A stretch of 64,000 bases of DNA from NCBI RefSeq assembly GCF_022458745.1, contig NZ_JAJJJF010000001.1, forward strand, positions 496,001 through 560,000. The letters run 5' to 3'. The translations under genes were made by a program, and so were the position numbers. Source of the stretch: Bacillus piscicola (lineage in GTDB: Bacteria > Bacillota > Bacilli > Bacillales > Marinococcaceae). Below the pieces are notes generated by a model that did no database searches, was not told where the DNA came from, and saw only the letters and a list, made by a program, of their open reading frames with translations. The stretch's first letter is position 1; each line of letters starts with the position of its first letter. Below, piece by piece: positions 8,662-17,638 of this stretch.

Positions 8662-8702
8662 AAGCATCTTTAACATTCCACAATGTTAGAGATGCTTTTT
8701 TT
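8662..8702 (+). terminator. second intrinsic terminator before cbiH60
   Basis: AAGCATCTTTAACATT/AATGTTAGAGATGCTT hairpin directly followed by TTTTTTT, a textbook terminator only 35 bases upstream of the first cobalamin gene. Confidence 0.8.
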
Positions 8703-8736
8703 GCGTCATCATATTTTAATAGAAAGGGTGTTACCT

Positions 8737-10362
8737 ATGATGAAAGGTAAAATCTTTGTAGTCGGTTTCGGACCGGGAGATGAAGCACATATGACACATC
8801 GTGCGAAGGAAGCGCTAATTGAATCGGACAGCGTAATAGGCTATAAAACGTACATGGACCTGGTCAGCCATTTAATTGAGGGGAAAGAAATTGTGCGTAC
8901 CGGGATGACGGAAGAGGTAACAAGAGCCCAAGAAGCGGTTAGACAAGCTGAAAATGGCAGTAAAGTATCCGTCATTTCCAGTGGAGACGCCGGCTTGTAT
9001 GGAATGGCAGGGCTCGTTTACGAAGTGCTGATAGAAAAAGGTTGGAAGGAAGAAGAAGGAATTGGAGTAGAGATTATTCCAGGTGTTTCTGCCATTAACT
9101 CCTGTGCCTCTTTATTAGGCGCTCCTGTGATGCATGATGCTTGTACGATCAGTCTCAGTGATCATTTAACCCCTTGGGAATTAATTGAAAAACGAGTAGA
9201 GGCAGCGGCGCAGGCTGATTTTGTTATCGCCTTGTACAACCCTAAAAGCGGCAGAAGAACGAAGCAAATTGAAGAAACGCAACGCATTTTATTGAAATAC
9301 CGCGATCCTAAAACACCAGTAGGTCTCGTCAAAAGTGCTTTTCGAGAACGTCAGCATATCGTAATGACAGATCTCGAGAATATGCTTGAGTTTGAAATTG
9401 GCATGTTAACCACTGTCATTATTGGCAATAACTCCACTTTTTATTATGACGGGAAAATGATTACTCCGCGCGGGTATCAACGAAAGTATACGCTCGGGGA
9501 AGAAGAACAAAAGCTAAAGCCGGCACAGCGTCTGAAGCCGGAAGCGGAACCATGGGCCATGCATGGCGGAAAAAGGGAGAAATTAGTAAAAAAAAAACCA
9601 CTGATAAAGAATAAACAGCTCGCCGCAACAGACTTAGCAAAAGAAGCATTATCTTATATAGACGGCACAACGCTGACGGCTGACGCACGTGAGGAGGCCG
9701 CACCAGTATTTAAACAAACGTCTGTCTTCGAATTCGCTGTTTCGCCAGGTGTTTGGCAAAAATCGATCAATGCTTCTCAGCTGGCCCTGCTTGCAGACAT
9801 CGTCGGTGAAAAAGGGGAAGTGTACTACACGACGAGTCATTATTTGCGGGTTTCTCTAGAGACGGAAGAACCGCAGGAAATTACGCGACGATTGGAAGAA
9901 GAGGGATGGACCGTGTCTCCTGTAGGAAATGTGATCCATGTAAAGGCTTGTGATTTTTGTGACGGGGAAAAAAAGAGCAGCATCCCATACGCAGAAGAAA
10001 TAAAAGAAAGACTAGGCGGTTTAAAAGTACCGAAAGTTTTAAGAATCGGGTTCAATGGCTGTGGGATGGCCTGTTACGGTGCGGTAGCAGACGATATTGG
10101 AATTGTCTATCGTCGGGGAGCCTTTGACTTATTTTTAGGCGCAAAAGCGATGGGACGCAACGCACATACGGGTCAGCCTGTTACCGAAGGCCTCCCGCCG
10201 GAAAGATTAGTTGATTTAATTGTGAACATCATCGATGAATACCGCGAGAAAGGTATGCCGAATGAGCGCTTTTATAAATTTTTCAAGCGCGTTCAACGCG
10301 TACAAAACTTTCAATACCAGGAAATGTTTACACCTGTGGAAGTTAACAATCCATGTGAATAG
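8737..10362 (+). CDS. cbiH60: CbiH60: cobalt-precorrin-3B C17-methyltransferase with C-terminal Fe-S domain
   Basis: Ring-contracting SAM methyltransferase of the anaerobic cobalamin route (541 aa), like the B. megaterium CbiH60. Residues 1-245 are the tetrapyrrole methylase (GFGPGDEAHMTHRA, SSGDAGLYGMAG, IIPGVSAINSCASLLGAP, ALYNPKSGRR). After a charged linker, residues about 310-541 resemble a nitrite/sulfite reductase half-domain with cysteine pairs CDFC (near 405/408) and CGMAC (near 442/446) that fit a [4Fe-4S] site; in the B. megaterium protein such a centre is reported. Start ATG 8737 follows AAAGGGTG. It is the first gene of operon 1, behind the riboswitch, with cbiX 11 bases downstream. 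Confidence 0.92.
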   Translation: MMKGKIFVVGFGPGDEAHMTHRAKEALIESDSVIGYKTYMDLVSHLIEGKEIVRTGMTEEVTRAQEAVRQAENGSKVSVISSGDAGLYGMAGLVYEVLIEKGWKEEEGIGVEIIPGVSAINSCASLLGAPVMHDACTISLSDHLTPWELIEKRVEAAAQADFVIALYNPKSGRRTKQIEETQRILLKYRDPKTPVGLVKSAFRERQHIVMTDLENMLEFEIGMLTTVIIGNNSTFYYDGKMITPRGYQRKYTLGEEEQKLKPAQRLKPEAEPWAMHGGKREKLVKKKPLIKNKQLAATDLAKEALSYIDGTTLTADAREEAAPVFKQTSVFEFAVSPGVWQKSINASQLALLADIVGEKGEVYYTTSHYLRVSLETEEPQEITRRLEEEGWTVSPVGNVIHVKACDFCDGEKKSSIPYAEEIKERLGGLKVPKVLRIGFNGCGMACYGAVADDIGIVYRRGAFDLFLGAKAMGRNAHTGQPVTEGLPPERLVDLIVNIIDEYREKGMPNERFYKFFKRVQRVQNFQYQEMFTPVEVNNPCE

Positions 10363-10373
10363 GAGGGGAAGAA

Positions 10374-11249
10374 ATGAAAGCTGTATTGTTTATCGGGCAT
10401 GGGAGCCCGAAAGAAGAGGGGAACACTGAGATCTCTAATTTTGTAAATGAGTTAAAGAAAGAGATGAATGAATCTATCATCGAAACGTGCTTTTTGGAGT
10501 TTGCCAATCCGACGATAGCCGAAGGAGTTCATACCTGTGTTCAAAAAGGTGCGACACATGTGGCTCTCGTACCAATTATGTTTCTTCCGGCAGGACATTC
10601 AAAGATTCATATACCGCATGCCATTGACGAAGCTAAAGAGAAATATCCTGACGTTTCATTCACGTATGGACGTCCGATCGGGATTCATCAAGAAATGGTG
10701 AACCTTTTACAGGAGAAGCTCGAACAGGAGGCTGGACTGTCAGCTGATCAACAAGAGAAAGATACGGCGATCTTGATCGTTGGACGAGGCAGCAGCGACG
10801 CAGATACGAACAGTGAAGTGTACAAGCTGTCGCGGCTTCTTTCGGAAGCGCTCGATCATACACTGGTCGAGGTCTGTTTTATCGGGGTAACGAAGCCGGA
10901 TGTGGAAAGTGGTGTAGACCGCTGCCTCCGTCTTGGTATGAAAAACGTCATTTTACTACCGTACTTTTTCTTTTCCGGTATTTTAATGGACAGGACAGAA
11001 GCGAAAGTTGCGGAGTTTCAAAAAGAATATCCCGAACGGAAATTTTCCAGCACATCACCGATCGGGTTTCATCCGCGGTTGAAAACCATTTTAAAGGAAA
11101 GAGCAGCGGAAGCATTGGAAGGGGAAGCCTCTTTAAATTGCGACATGTGCCAGTACAGGTTATTTGCTGTCGAGAATATGGACGGCATCCACCATCATCA
11201 CCACGAGCACGACCATGATCATGGTCATCATCATAGTCATTCATCGTAA
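10374..11249 (+). CDS. cbiX: sirohydrochlorin cobaltochelatase, long form with His-rich tail
   Basis: Long CbiX (291 aa) inserting Co2+ into sirohydrochlorin, the committing step of the cobalt-early route. Two chelatase-fold repeats are visible: GHGSPKEEG near residue 8 and MFLPAGHSKIHIPHA near residue 68 carry likely active-site histidines, and the second half has VGRGSSDADTNSE. The C terminus has a CDMCQYR (CxxC) segment, as in Fe-S-containing CbiX proteins, then a tail (about 273-291) almost wholly His, Asp, Glu and Ser, a probable metal-binding stretch. Strong AGGAGGGG SD before ATG 10374. Confidence 0.95.
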   Translation: MKAVLFIGHGSPKEEGNTEISNFVNELKKEMNESIIETCFLEFANPTIAEGVHTCVQKGATHVALVPIMFLPAGHSKIHIPHAIDEAKEKYPDVSFTYGRPIGIHQEMVNLLQEKLEQEAGLSADQQEKDTAILIVGRGSSDADTNSEVYKLSRLLSEALDHTLVEVCFIGVTKPDVESGVDRCLRLGMKNVILLPYFFFSGILMDRTEAKVAEFQKEYPERKFSSTSPIGFHPRLKTILKERAAEALEGEASLNCDMCQYRLFAVENMDGIHHHHHEHDHDHGHHHSHSS

Positions 11250-11274
11250 CTAGTTTCGGAAGGAGACACCCAAC

Positions 11275-12048
11275 ATGATATTTATGTTAGCAGGTACAAG
11301 TGATGCAAAAGAATTAGCTGAAGAAATGAAAAAGAACGGGCATAATGTGCTTGCTTCCGTTGTCACGGACGAAGCGGCTAACAAACTGGAAGAAGCCGGG
11401 GTTCCCACAAGGGTAGGTCGTTTATCGGCTGCTGATATGGCCGGTATACTGAGAGAAACCAATGCCAGGGCATTTGTTGATGCTTCTCACCCGTTTGCAG
11501 AGGAAGCTTCCCGGCAGGCGATTCAGGCAGCACAGGAAGTCACCATTCCGTATATCCGCTATGAACGCAGTTCGATTACTTCCTATGATGATAAGGTAAC
11601 CAAAGTAAAAACATATGAGGATGCAGCCCGTCTTGCAGGAGAAAAAGGGAACAGTATTTTTCTCACGACAGGAAGCAAAACGTTAGCCACTTTTACTCGT
11701 GTTTTGCAGCCGCTCGAGAACGTGAGGATGGTTTGCAGAATGTTGCCCCGAATCGAGAATATGGAAAAGTGTAAAGAGCTTGGCGTAGCGCAGGAAGATA
11801 TTGTTGCGATGCAAGGTCCATTCTCGAAGGAGCTTAATACAGCCCTGTATCGTCAATTTAAAACGGATGTCGTCGTAACAAAGGAAAGTGGAAAGCAAGG
11901 ATCGTTTGATGAAAAAGTTACGGCTGCACTTGAGTTAGGGTTAGAAGTGATTTTAATTAAACGACCCGATATTGCGTATGGAATGGTCACAGACAGCCCC
12001 GAAGAAATACTCCGCCAGTTGCAGCCTTTACTAAAGGAGGAAAAATAA
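11275..12048 (+). CDS. cbiJ: cobalt-precorrin-6A reductase
   Basis: NAD(P)H-dependent reductase (257 aa) of the CbiJ/CobK family that reduces cobalt-precorrin-6A. N-terminal MIFMLAGTSDAKELAE is the dinucleotide-binding start, FVDASHPFAEEASRQA is the family signature near residues 64-79, and VVVTKESGKQGSFDEK lies near the C terminus. AAGGAGA SD precedes ATG 11275. The stop overlaps the cbiC start by one base (TAATG), implying coupled translation. Confidence 0.93.
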   Translation: MIFMLAGTSDAKELAEEMKKNGHNVLASVVTDEAANKLEEAGVPTRVGRLSAADMAGILRETNARAFVDASHPFAEEASRQAIQAAQEVTIPYIRYERSSITSYDDKVTKVKTYEDAARLAGEKGNSIFLTTGSKTLATFTRVLQPLENVRMVCRMLPRIENMEKCKELGVAQEDIVAMQGPFSKELNTALYRQFKTDVVVTKESGKQGSFDEKVTAALELGLEVILIKRPDIAYGMVTDSPEEILRQLQPLLKEEK

Positions 12049-12719
12049 TGGACTTTTCAACTGAATTTAAACCTTTAACGGTACAACCAATGGAAATTGA
12101 AGGAAAGAGTTTTGAAATGATTACAGAAGAAATCGGCGAACACCCATTTACAGCGGAACAATATCCGGTAGTACAGCGGATTATTCACGCTTCTGCTGAT
12201 TTCGATCTCGGAAGAAGCGTCCAGTTCCACCCGGATGCCGTGCGCGCCGGTGTGGCAGCAATCCGTGCCGGTAAAAATGTAATTGCCGATGTACAAATGA
12301 TTCAATCTGGTATAAGCAAGCCAAAATTAAAAACTTTCGGCGGAGATGTGAATGTATACATATCGGATCCTGATGTGATGGAAGAAGCGAAGCGTTTAAA
12401 TACGACCCGGGCCATCATCTCTATGCGTAAAGCAGTAAAAGAGGCTGATGGGGCAATTTTCGCTATCGGTAACGCTCCCACCGCGTTATTGGAGCTTATT
12501 CGTCTTGTTAAAAACGGAGAGGCAAAACCGGGACTCGTCGTCGGAATGCCGGTTGGATTTGTTTCCGCCCAAGAATCCAAAGAAGAGCTGGCTAAATTGG
12601 ACATACCTTTTATTACGAATTTGGGGAGAAAAGGAGGAAGCCCGGTAACCGTTGCTGCTGTAAATGCATTGATTCGAATTGCGGAAGAGCAGGAGAAACA
12701 CGATGAAGAAACCTCCTAA
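12048..12719 (+). CDS. cbiC: cobalt-precorrin-8 methylmutase
   Basis: CbiC/CobH methylmutase (223 aa) shifting the methyl group from C11 to C12 to give cobyrinic acid. Motifs: RIIHASADFDLGRSVQFHP with the catalytic histidine near residue 48, AIGNAPTALLELI, and VVGMPVGFVSAQESKEEL. Length is normal. Its 3' end overlaps cbiD by 17 bases. Confidence 0.95.
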   Translation: MDFSTEFKPLTVQPMEIEGKSFEMITEEIGEHPFTAEQYPVVQRIIHASADFDLGRSVQFHPDAVRAGVAAIRAGKNVIADVQMIQSGISKPKLKTFGGDVNVYISDPDVMEEAKRLNTTRAIISMRKAVKEADGAIFAIGNAPTALLELIRLVKNGEAKPGLVVGMPVGFVSAQESKEELAKLDIPFITNLGRKGGSPVTVAAVNALIRIAEEQEKHDEETS

Positions 12720-13824
12720 GGACCTGAAAGGATTACGTCACGGCTACACAACCGGTTCCAATGCAACAGCAGCCGCTAAAGCAGCGCTGCTAAGTCTCGC
12801 TTATCAGGAGAAAGTGATGGAAGTAGAGATCATTCTTCCGAATAAGGACCTCGTAACGTTTTATATGAAACACGTCGAAGTGCACCATGATTTTGCGAAA
12901 GCCAGCATCATTAAAGATGCCGGAGACGATCCCGATGCAACCCATCTTGCTGAAATAGTCGCGGAAGTGAGGTGGAGTGACGAGATTATTATTGATGGCG
13001 GCAAAGGGGTCGGACGCGCAACGAAATCGGGAATGCCAATCGCGGTTGGCGAGGCCGCCATTAACCCGGTCCCGCGGAAAATGTTACGGGAGGTAGCAGA
13101 AGAAGTATTACATGAAACGAGACACACGGGGGCTGAAATTATTATTTCGGTACCTAAAGGGGAAGAGATTGCCAAAAAAACAATGAATGCCCGGCTTGGG
13201 ATCATCGGTGGCATCTCTATATTAGGCACGCGCGGTACCGTCGTACCATTTTCAACGGCAGCTTACCGGGCCAGTATCGCGCAAGGTGTGAGTGTTGCTG
13301 CTGAGAATGGCGTCGACCATCTTGTGCTTTCAACCGGCGGGAGAAGTGAAAAATTCGCCATCTCTATCTTTCCTGAACTAGATGAAGGAGCATTTGTTGA
13401 GATGGGTGATTTTGTCGGCTTTAGCTTGAAACAGTGTAAAAGTAAAAAAAGGAAGCGAGTTTCACTAGTGGGGATGATTGGGAAGTTTTCCAAAGTAGCT
13501 CAGGGAATTATGATGGTTCACTCTCGAAGTGCCCCTGTTGACTTTCGTTTTTTACGGGAGTTGGCTGCGAAAGCTGGTGCGGATCAGGCACTTCAGGAAA
13601 AAGTCGAAACTGCTAATACAGCTACCGAAGCTGGCAACATCATGAGAGAAGCAGGGCATGATGCTTTTTTCGCCTTGCTTTGTGAGCGTGCGGCTAAGAA
13701 TTGCTATGACCATGCTGGAGGCGGCATTGAAGTAGAAGTCATTTTAATTACGTTAAAAAAAGAGCTACTCAGCCGGGTTGTTTATTGTGGTCCAGGGAGC
13801 GAAAAAGAGGGAGGACAGTCATGA
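12703..13824 (+). CDS. cbiD: cobalt-precorrin-5B C1-methyltransferase
   Basis: CbiD (373 aa), the SAM-dependent C1 methylase specific to the anaerobic cobalamin route. The family start LRHGYTTGSNATAAAKAAL is at residues 8-26, with IIDGGKGVGRATKSG and ISVPKGEEIAKKTMNARLGI further on, and LVGMIGKFSKVAQGIMMVHS in the C-terminal half. ATG 12703 has a CAGGAGA SD; a GTG at 12679 lacks one. The stop overlaps cbiET as ATGA. Confidence 0.95.
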   Translation: MKKPPKDLKGLRHGYTTGSNATAAAKAALLSLAYQEKVMEVEIILPNKDLVTFYMKHVEVHHDFAKASIIKDAGDDPDATHLAEIVAEVRWSDEIIIDGGKGVGRATKSGMPIAVGEAAINPVPRKMLREVAEEVLHETRHTGAEIIISVPKGEEIAKKTMNARLGIIGGISILGTRGTVVPFSTAAYRASIAQGVSVAAENGVDHLVLSTGGRSEKFAISIFPELDEGAFVEMGDFVGFSLKQCKSKKRKRVSLVGMIGKFSKVAQGIMMVHSRSAPVDFRFLRELAAKAGADQALQEKVETANTATEAGNIMREAGHDAFFALLCERAAKNCYDHAGGGIEVEVILITLKKELLSRVVYCGPGSEKEGGQS

Positions 13825-15026
13825 CGATAAAGGTAATTGGCATAGGCGAAGATGGAACGGATACCTTATTGCCGCAATACATGGAATGGATTCAGCAATC
13901 TGAACGCTTAGCTGGGGGGCATCGGCAGCTTGCTTTCTTTCCTGAATATGCAGGAGAGAAAGTTATTCTCGAAGGTGGTTTGAAAAATAAAATAGCAGAA
14001 TGGAAATCCGATACAAAACAAACGGTTGTCCTGGCCTCAGGCGACCCCTTATTTTACGGCATCGGCTCCTATCTCGCAAAGAAGCTCCCGAATGTAGAAA
14101 TTTACCCTTCCTTAAGCTCTATTCAGCTGGCGTTCGCTGCAATCCAAGAAAGCTGGAACGATGCTGTCTACATTAGTGTTCACGGTCGTTCTATGAAAGG
14201 TCTTGCACAAAAGGTACATGGGAAAAAGAAGGTTTGTCTTCTCACCGATCAGACGAATAATCCAGCTAAGATCGCTCAGTATTTGCAAAAGTATGGAATG
14301 AATGAATATGACATATGCGTTGCGGAGCATCTCGGCGGTGAGAAAGAAAAGGTGAAGTGGTACACATTAGAAGAGGCTTCCCGCTATGAAGCAGCACCGC
14401 TTAATGTTGTGATTTTGAAAGCGAAAAAACTAGCACAACGGCGTTCTATTGGGTTTCCTGATGATATTTTCCGGCAACGCAAACCAGATAAAGGGCTAAT
14501 TACGAAAAAAGAGGTACGTGTGTTAAGTCTGGCAGCTTTAAATTTGCAAACGGACAGTATCGTTTGGGATATCGGTACGTGTACTGGTTCCGTTGCTATT
14601 GAAGCCGCGCACTTAGCTGTAGATGGTGCCGTATATGCGATCGAGAAAAATGAAGCCGACTTGGATTCTGCTAAGGAAAACGCGAAAACATTACGAGCAG
14701 ACATTCACCTTTACCATGGCAAGGCTCCTGAACACTTAGAAGAGTGGCCGGATCCAGACGCTGTCTTTATCGGCGGCACTGGTGGGAATTTGCAAAAACT
14801 ATTGGAAACGATTACCGAACGGCTGCAGAGCGAAGGCCGCATTGTCTTAAATGCAGCGACAATTGAGACCTTGCATGAGGCGATGGAAGTGTTTAAACGC
14901 CAAAACTTTGCCGTAGATGTGACGATGGCTCATCTTGCTCGCAGTAAACCAATTTTACATATGACTCGCTTTGAAGGTTTGAATCCTGTTTACATCATAA
15001 CAGCAACACATAAGGAGAGAGAGTAA
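13821..15026 (+). CDS. cbiET: fused CbiE-CbiT: cobalt-precorrin C5/C15-methyltransferase and decarboxylase
   Basis: Bifunctional protein (401 aa). Residues 1-200 are the CbiE tetrapyrrole methylase (VIGIGEDGTDTLLPQY, VLASGDPLFYGIGSYLA); residues about 205-401 are the CbiT Rossmann methylase/decarboxylase (IVWDIGTCTGSVAIEAA, AIEKNEADLDSAKENA, DAVFIGGTGGNLQKLLE). Together they methylate C5 and C15 and decarboxylate the acetate side chain at C12. The fused form matches B. megaterium CbiET. ATG 13821 follows GAGGGAGG. Confidence 0.95.
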   Translation: MTIKVIGIGEDGTDTLLPQYMEWIQQSERLAGGHRQLAFFPEYAGEKVILEGGLKNKIAEWKSDTKQTVVLASGDPLFYGIGSYLAKKLPNVEIYPSLSSIQLAFAAIQESWNDAVYISVHGRSMKGLAQKVHGKKKVCLLTDQTNNPAKIAQYLQKYGMNEYDICVAEHLGGEKEKVKWYTLEEASRYEAAPLNVVILKAKKLAQRRSIGFPDDIFRQRKPDKGLITKKEVRVLSLAALNLQTDSIVWDIGTCTGSVAIEAAHLAVDGAVYAIEKNEADLDSAKENAKTLRADIHLYHGKAPEHLEEWPDPDAVFIGGTGGNLQKLLETITERLQSEGRIVLNAATIETLHEAMEVFKRQNFAVDVTMAHLARSKPILHMTRFEGLNPVYIITATHKERE

Positions 15027-15755
15027 ATGGCCGATCATGGAAAAATTATTGGAGTTGGGGTTGGGCCTGGCGATCCGGAGCTCCTCACAATTAAAGCATA
15101 CCGGGCGTTAAAAGAAGCGGATGTCGTGGCTTATCCGAAGAAACGGCGTGGTGCCAACAGCTATGCATACAAAATTATTGAGCCTTATGCCGATGTGATG
15201 AAAGAAAGCTTAGGACTTGTATTTCCGATGACAAAAGAGATAGATGTACTAGAAAAAGAATGGAACAGAATCGCGGACGAACTTTATGAACATGTGGAAG
15301 AAGGAAAAGACGTGGCTTTCGTCACGGAAGGCGACCCTATGCTGTACAGCACGTTTATCCATTTGTGGAGAACGATGAATAAAAAGTTTCCTGAAGTAGA
15401 AATAACGTCTATTCCGGGGATCTCTTCGGTTACTGCGGTAGCCTCTCGGTTAATGATCCCGCTTGCGGACGGAGATGATTGGACGGCAATTATCCCGGCA
15501 ACGGAAGATCGTGAGAAGATGAAAGAGGCGTTGTTGCAGCATGATGGGGTGATCTTTATTAAAGTGGCGAAAGTGCTCCCGATGATGATTGAACTTCTCG
15601 AAGAATTAGGTCTTGCTCAGTCAGCGGCAGTTGCCACAAAAGTGACTTCGGAAGACGAATGGGTGTGGCGGAACATGGATGAGCTAAAAACGGCCGAACT
15701 CGAGTACTTGACCTTGATGATGGTACGCAAAGAAAAGAAGGAGGCGTTAGTATGA
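15027..15755 (+). CDS. cbiL: cobalt-precorrin-2 C20-methyltransferase
   Basis: SAM-dependent tetrapyrrole methylase (242 aa) acting first after cobalt insertion. Motifs: VGVGPGDPELLTIKAYRAL, VTEGDPMLYSTFIHLW and ITSIPGISSVTAVASRL, with the CbiL/CobI-type YPKKRRGANSYA segment near residue 37. ATG directly follows the cbiET stop, preceded by AAGGAGAGAG. It ends in an ATGA overlap with cbiF. Confidence 0.93.
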   Translation: MADHGKIIGVGVGPGDPELLTIKAYRALKEADVVAYPKKRRGANSYAYKIIEPYADVMKESLGLVFPMTKEIDVLEKEWNRIADELYEHVEEGKDVAFVTEGDPMLYSTFIHLWRTMNKKFPEVEITSIPGISSVTAVASRLMIPLADGDDWTAIIPATEDREKMKEALLQHDGVIFIKVAKVLPMMIELLEELGLAQSAAVATKVTSEDEWVWRNMDELKTAELEYLTLMMVRKEKKEALV

Positions 15756-16543
15756 CGGAAGCGCTCGTTCATATTATTGGAGCGGGACCTGGCGATCCGG
15801 AACTCATCACCGTAAAAGGCAAGCGGCTCATTGAGGAAGCTGATCTTATCCTTTACACCGACTCGCTCGTCAATCCAGAACTCTTTGTCAACGTAAAACC
15901 GAATGCTGTCGTGCAAAAAAGTGCCGGTATGCACTTGGACGAAATCGTTGCCATGATGGCAGAAGCAGTTTCAAAAGGAAAGAAAGTCGCGCGTGTCCAT
16001 ACGGGAGACCCCTCGGTATTTGGGGCGATATTGGAACAAATGAAAAAATTAAAAGCAGAGGGAATTGAAGCGGAAATTATACCCGGTGTGAGCTCAGCCT
16101 TTGCTGCTGCTGCTAGTGCCGGTATCGAATTGACCGTACCTGAACTAACGCAAACAGTGATTTTAACAAGAGCGGAAGGTCGGACACCGGTGCCTGAAAA
16201 AGAAAAGTTGATTGATCTTGCTGCTCATCAGTGTAGTATTGCTCTGTTTTTAAGTGCCACCCTTATTAAAAAGGTTGTTCGTGAATTTCTCGAAGCAGGT
16301 TGGACAGAAAACGATGCGGTAGTTGTCGTCTATAAAGCAAGCTGGCCTGATGAGAAAGTTGTAAGGACTACGTTAGGGAACCTGCAAGATGATATGCGGA
16401 AAAACAAAATAACAAAACAAGCAATGGTCATTATCAGTAGAGCAGCCGACGAAGAGTTGATCGCGAACAATACTTTCGAATCTAAATTGTACGATAAAAC
16501 CTTCACACACGGTTACCGAAAAGGAGAACCGGCCCATGAATAA
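15752..16543 (+). CDS. cbiF: cobalt-precorrin-4 C11-methyltransferase
   Basis: CbiF/CobM tetrapyrrole methylase (263 aa). Motifs: IIGAGPGDPELITVKGKRL, RVHTGDPSVFGAILEQM and EIIPGVSSAFAAAASAGIEL, plus the CbiF-type ILTRAEGRTPVPEKEKL segment. Overlaps cbiL by 4 bases and cbiG by 8, with AAGGAGG just before its ATG. Confidence 0.94.
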   Translation: MTEALVHIIGAGPGDPELITVKGKRLIEEADLILYTDSLVNPELFVNVKPNAVVQKSAGMHLDEIVAMMAEAVSKGKKVARVHTGDPSVFGAILEQMKKLKAEGIEAEIIPGVSSAFAAAASAGIELTVPELTQTVILTRAEGRTPVPEKEKLIDLAAHQCSIALFLSATLIKKVVREFLEAGWTENDAVVVVYKASWPDEKVVRTTLGNLQDDMRKNKITKQAMVIISRAADEELIANNTFESKLYDKTFTHGYRKGEPAHE

Positions 16544-17624
16544 AATAGCGGCTGTTGGAATCACAAAACATGGTTCAGCGTTAGCGCGTCGCTTAGGGAA
16601 CGCTTTACCGGGGGTAGATCCATTTTATCCCGTAAAGTTCTCACGCGGCGATGAAGAGGAAAAAGGGGTCACGATGTTTGAAGGATCCGTGCGCAAACAA
16701 GTGCCTGTTTTGTTTGAACAGTACGATGGCATTATCATGATTGTCTCCATCGGAGCTGTGGTTCGTTTAATTAGTCCGCATATTAAAGACAAAAAAACAG
16801 ATCCGGCAGTTGTTGTTATCGATGACAAAGGAGAATTCGTTATTAGTGTTCTCTCTGGACATTTGGGGGGTGCCAATGCGTTGACGCACCAAGTGGCCGA
16901 GCTGTTGCAAGCAACACCGGTTATAACGACTGCCTCTGAGGCACAACAGACCATTCCTGTGGATATATTAGGACGCTCCTTTGGCTGGACACTGGAAGAT
17001 TATGATCATGTTATCCCGGCAAGTGCAGCTGTTGTTAATGAAGAACCACTCGTTATTGTACAACAATCGGGAGAGAAAGATTGGTGGACTTACGATAGGC
17101 CGTTACCATCTCATATGACGGTAACATCTTCTCTTGAAGAGGCTGCGGACATGGGGGTAAACACTGCACTAGTGATCACTCATCGAACGTTATCCATAGA
17201 AGAAAAAGAGAAATTACCGGAAACACAAATCATTTACAGGCCCAAAGTCATTCATCTCGGTATTGGCTGCAACCGTGGTACGGAAGCAGAAGAAATTGAA
17301 GCGGTGATTAGCGAGACATTGGCTAAATTGAAGCTAAGCCGGTTGTCTGTGAAACAAGTATCGACTATTGATTTGAAAAAGGACGAAGAAGGCCTGTTGC
17401 AAGTTTGTGAAGACAACAATTGGCCTTTTCATTATTATCCCCCTGAGGAACTAAACAAAGCACCGCTCCGCAACCCTTCAGACGTCGTGTACAAATATAC
17501 GGGGGCGTATGGGGTAAGCGAACCAGCGGCTATATTGTCATCCGGGAATGAAAATCTGCTTTTGGAAAAAGAGAAGTCTGGCAATGTCACGATTTCTGTC
17601 GCCATCCAAGAGCAATTCGAGTGA
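16536..17624 (+). CDS. cbiG: cobalt-precorrin-5A hydrolase
   Basis: CbiG (362 aa) opens the delta-lactone of cobalt-precorrin-5A and releases acetaldehyde. The N-terminal core domain shows YDGIIMIVSIGAVVRLISPH and VISVLSGHLGGANALTHQVA; the C-terminal domain begins about residue 240 with IHLGIGCNRGTEAEEIEA and ends with the VSEPAAILSSGNENLLLEKE segment. The start overlaps cbiF by 8 bases, with AAAGGAGA as SD. Confidence 0.93.
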   Translation: MNKIAAVGITKHGSALARRLGNALPGVDPFYPVKFSRGDEEEKGVTMFEGSVRKQVPVLFEQYDGIIMIVSIGAVVRLISPHIKDKKTDPAVVVIDDKGEFVISVLSGHLGGANALTHQVAELLQATPVITTASEAQQTIPVDILGRSFGWTLEDYDHVIPASAAVVNEEPLVIVQQSGEKDWWTYDRPLPSHMTVTSSLEEAADMGVNTALVITHRTLSIEEKEKLPETQIIYRPKVIHLGIGCNRGTEAEEIEAVISETLAKLKLSRLSVKQVSTIDLKKDEEGLLQVCEDNNWPFHYYPPEELNKAPLRNPSDVVYKYTGAYGVSEPAAILSSGNENLLLEKEKSGNVTISVAIQEQFE

Positions 17625-17638
17625 AGGAGGCGAACCAC

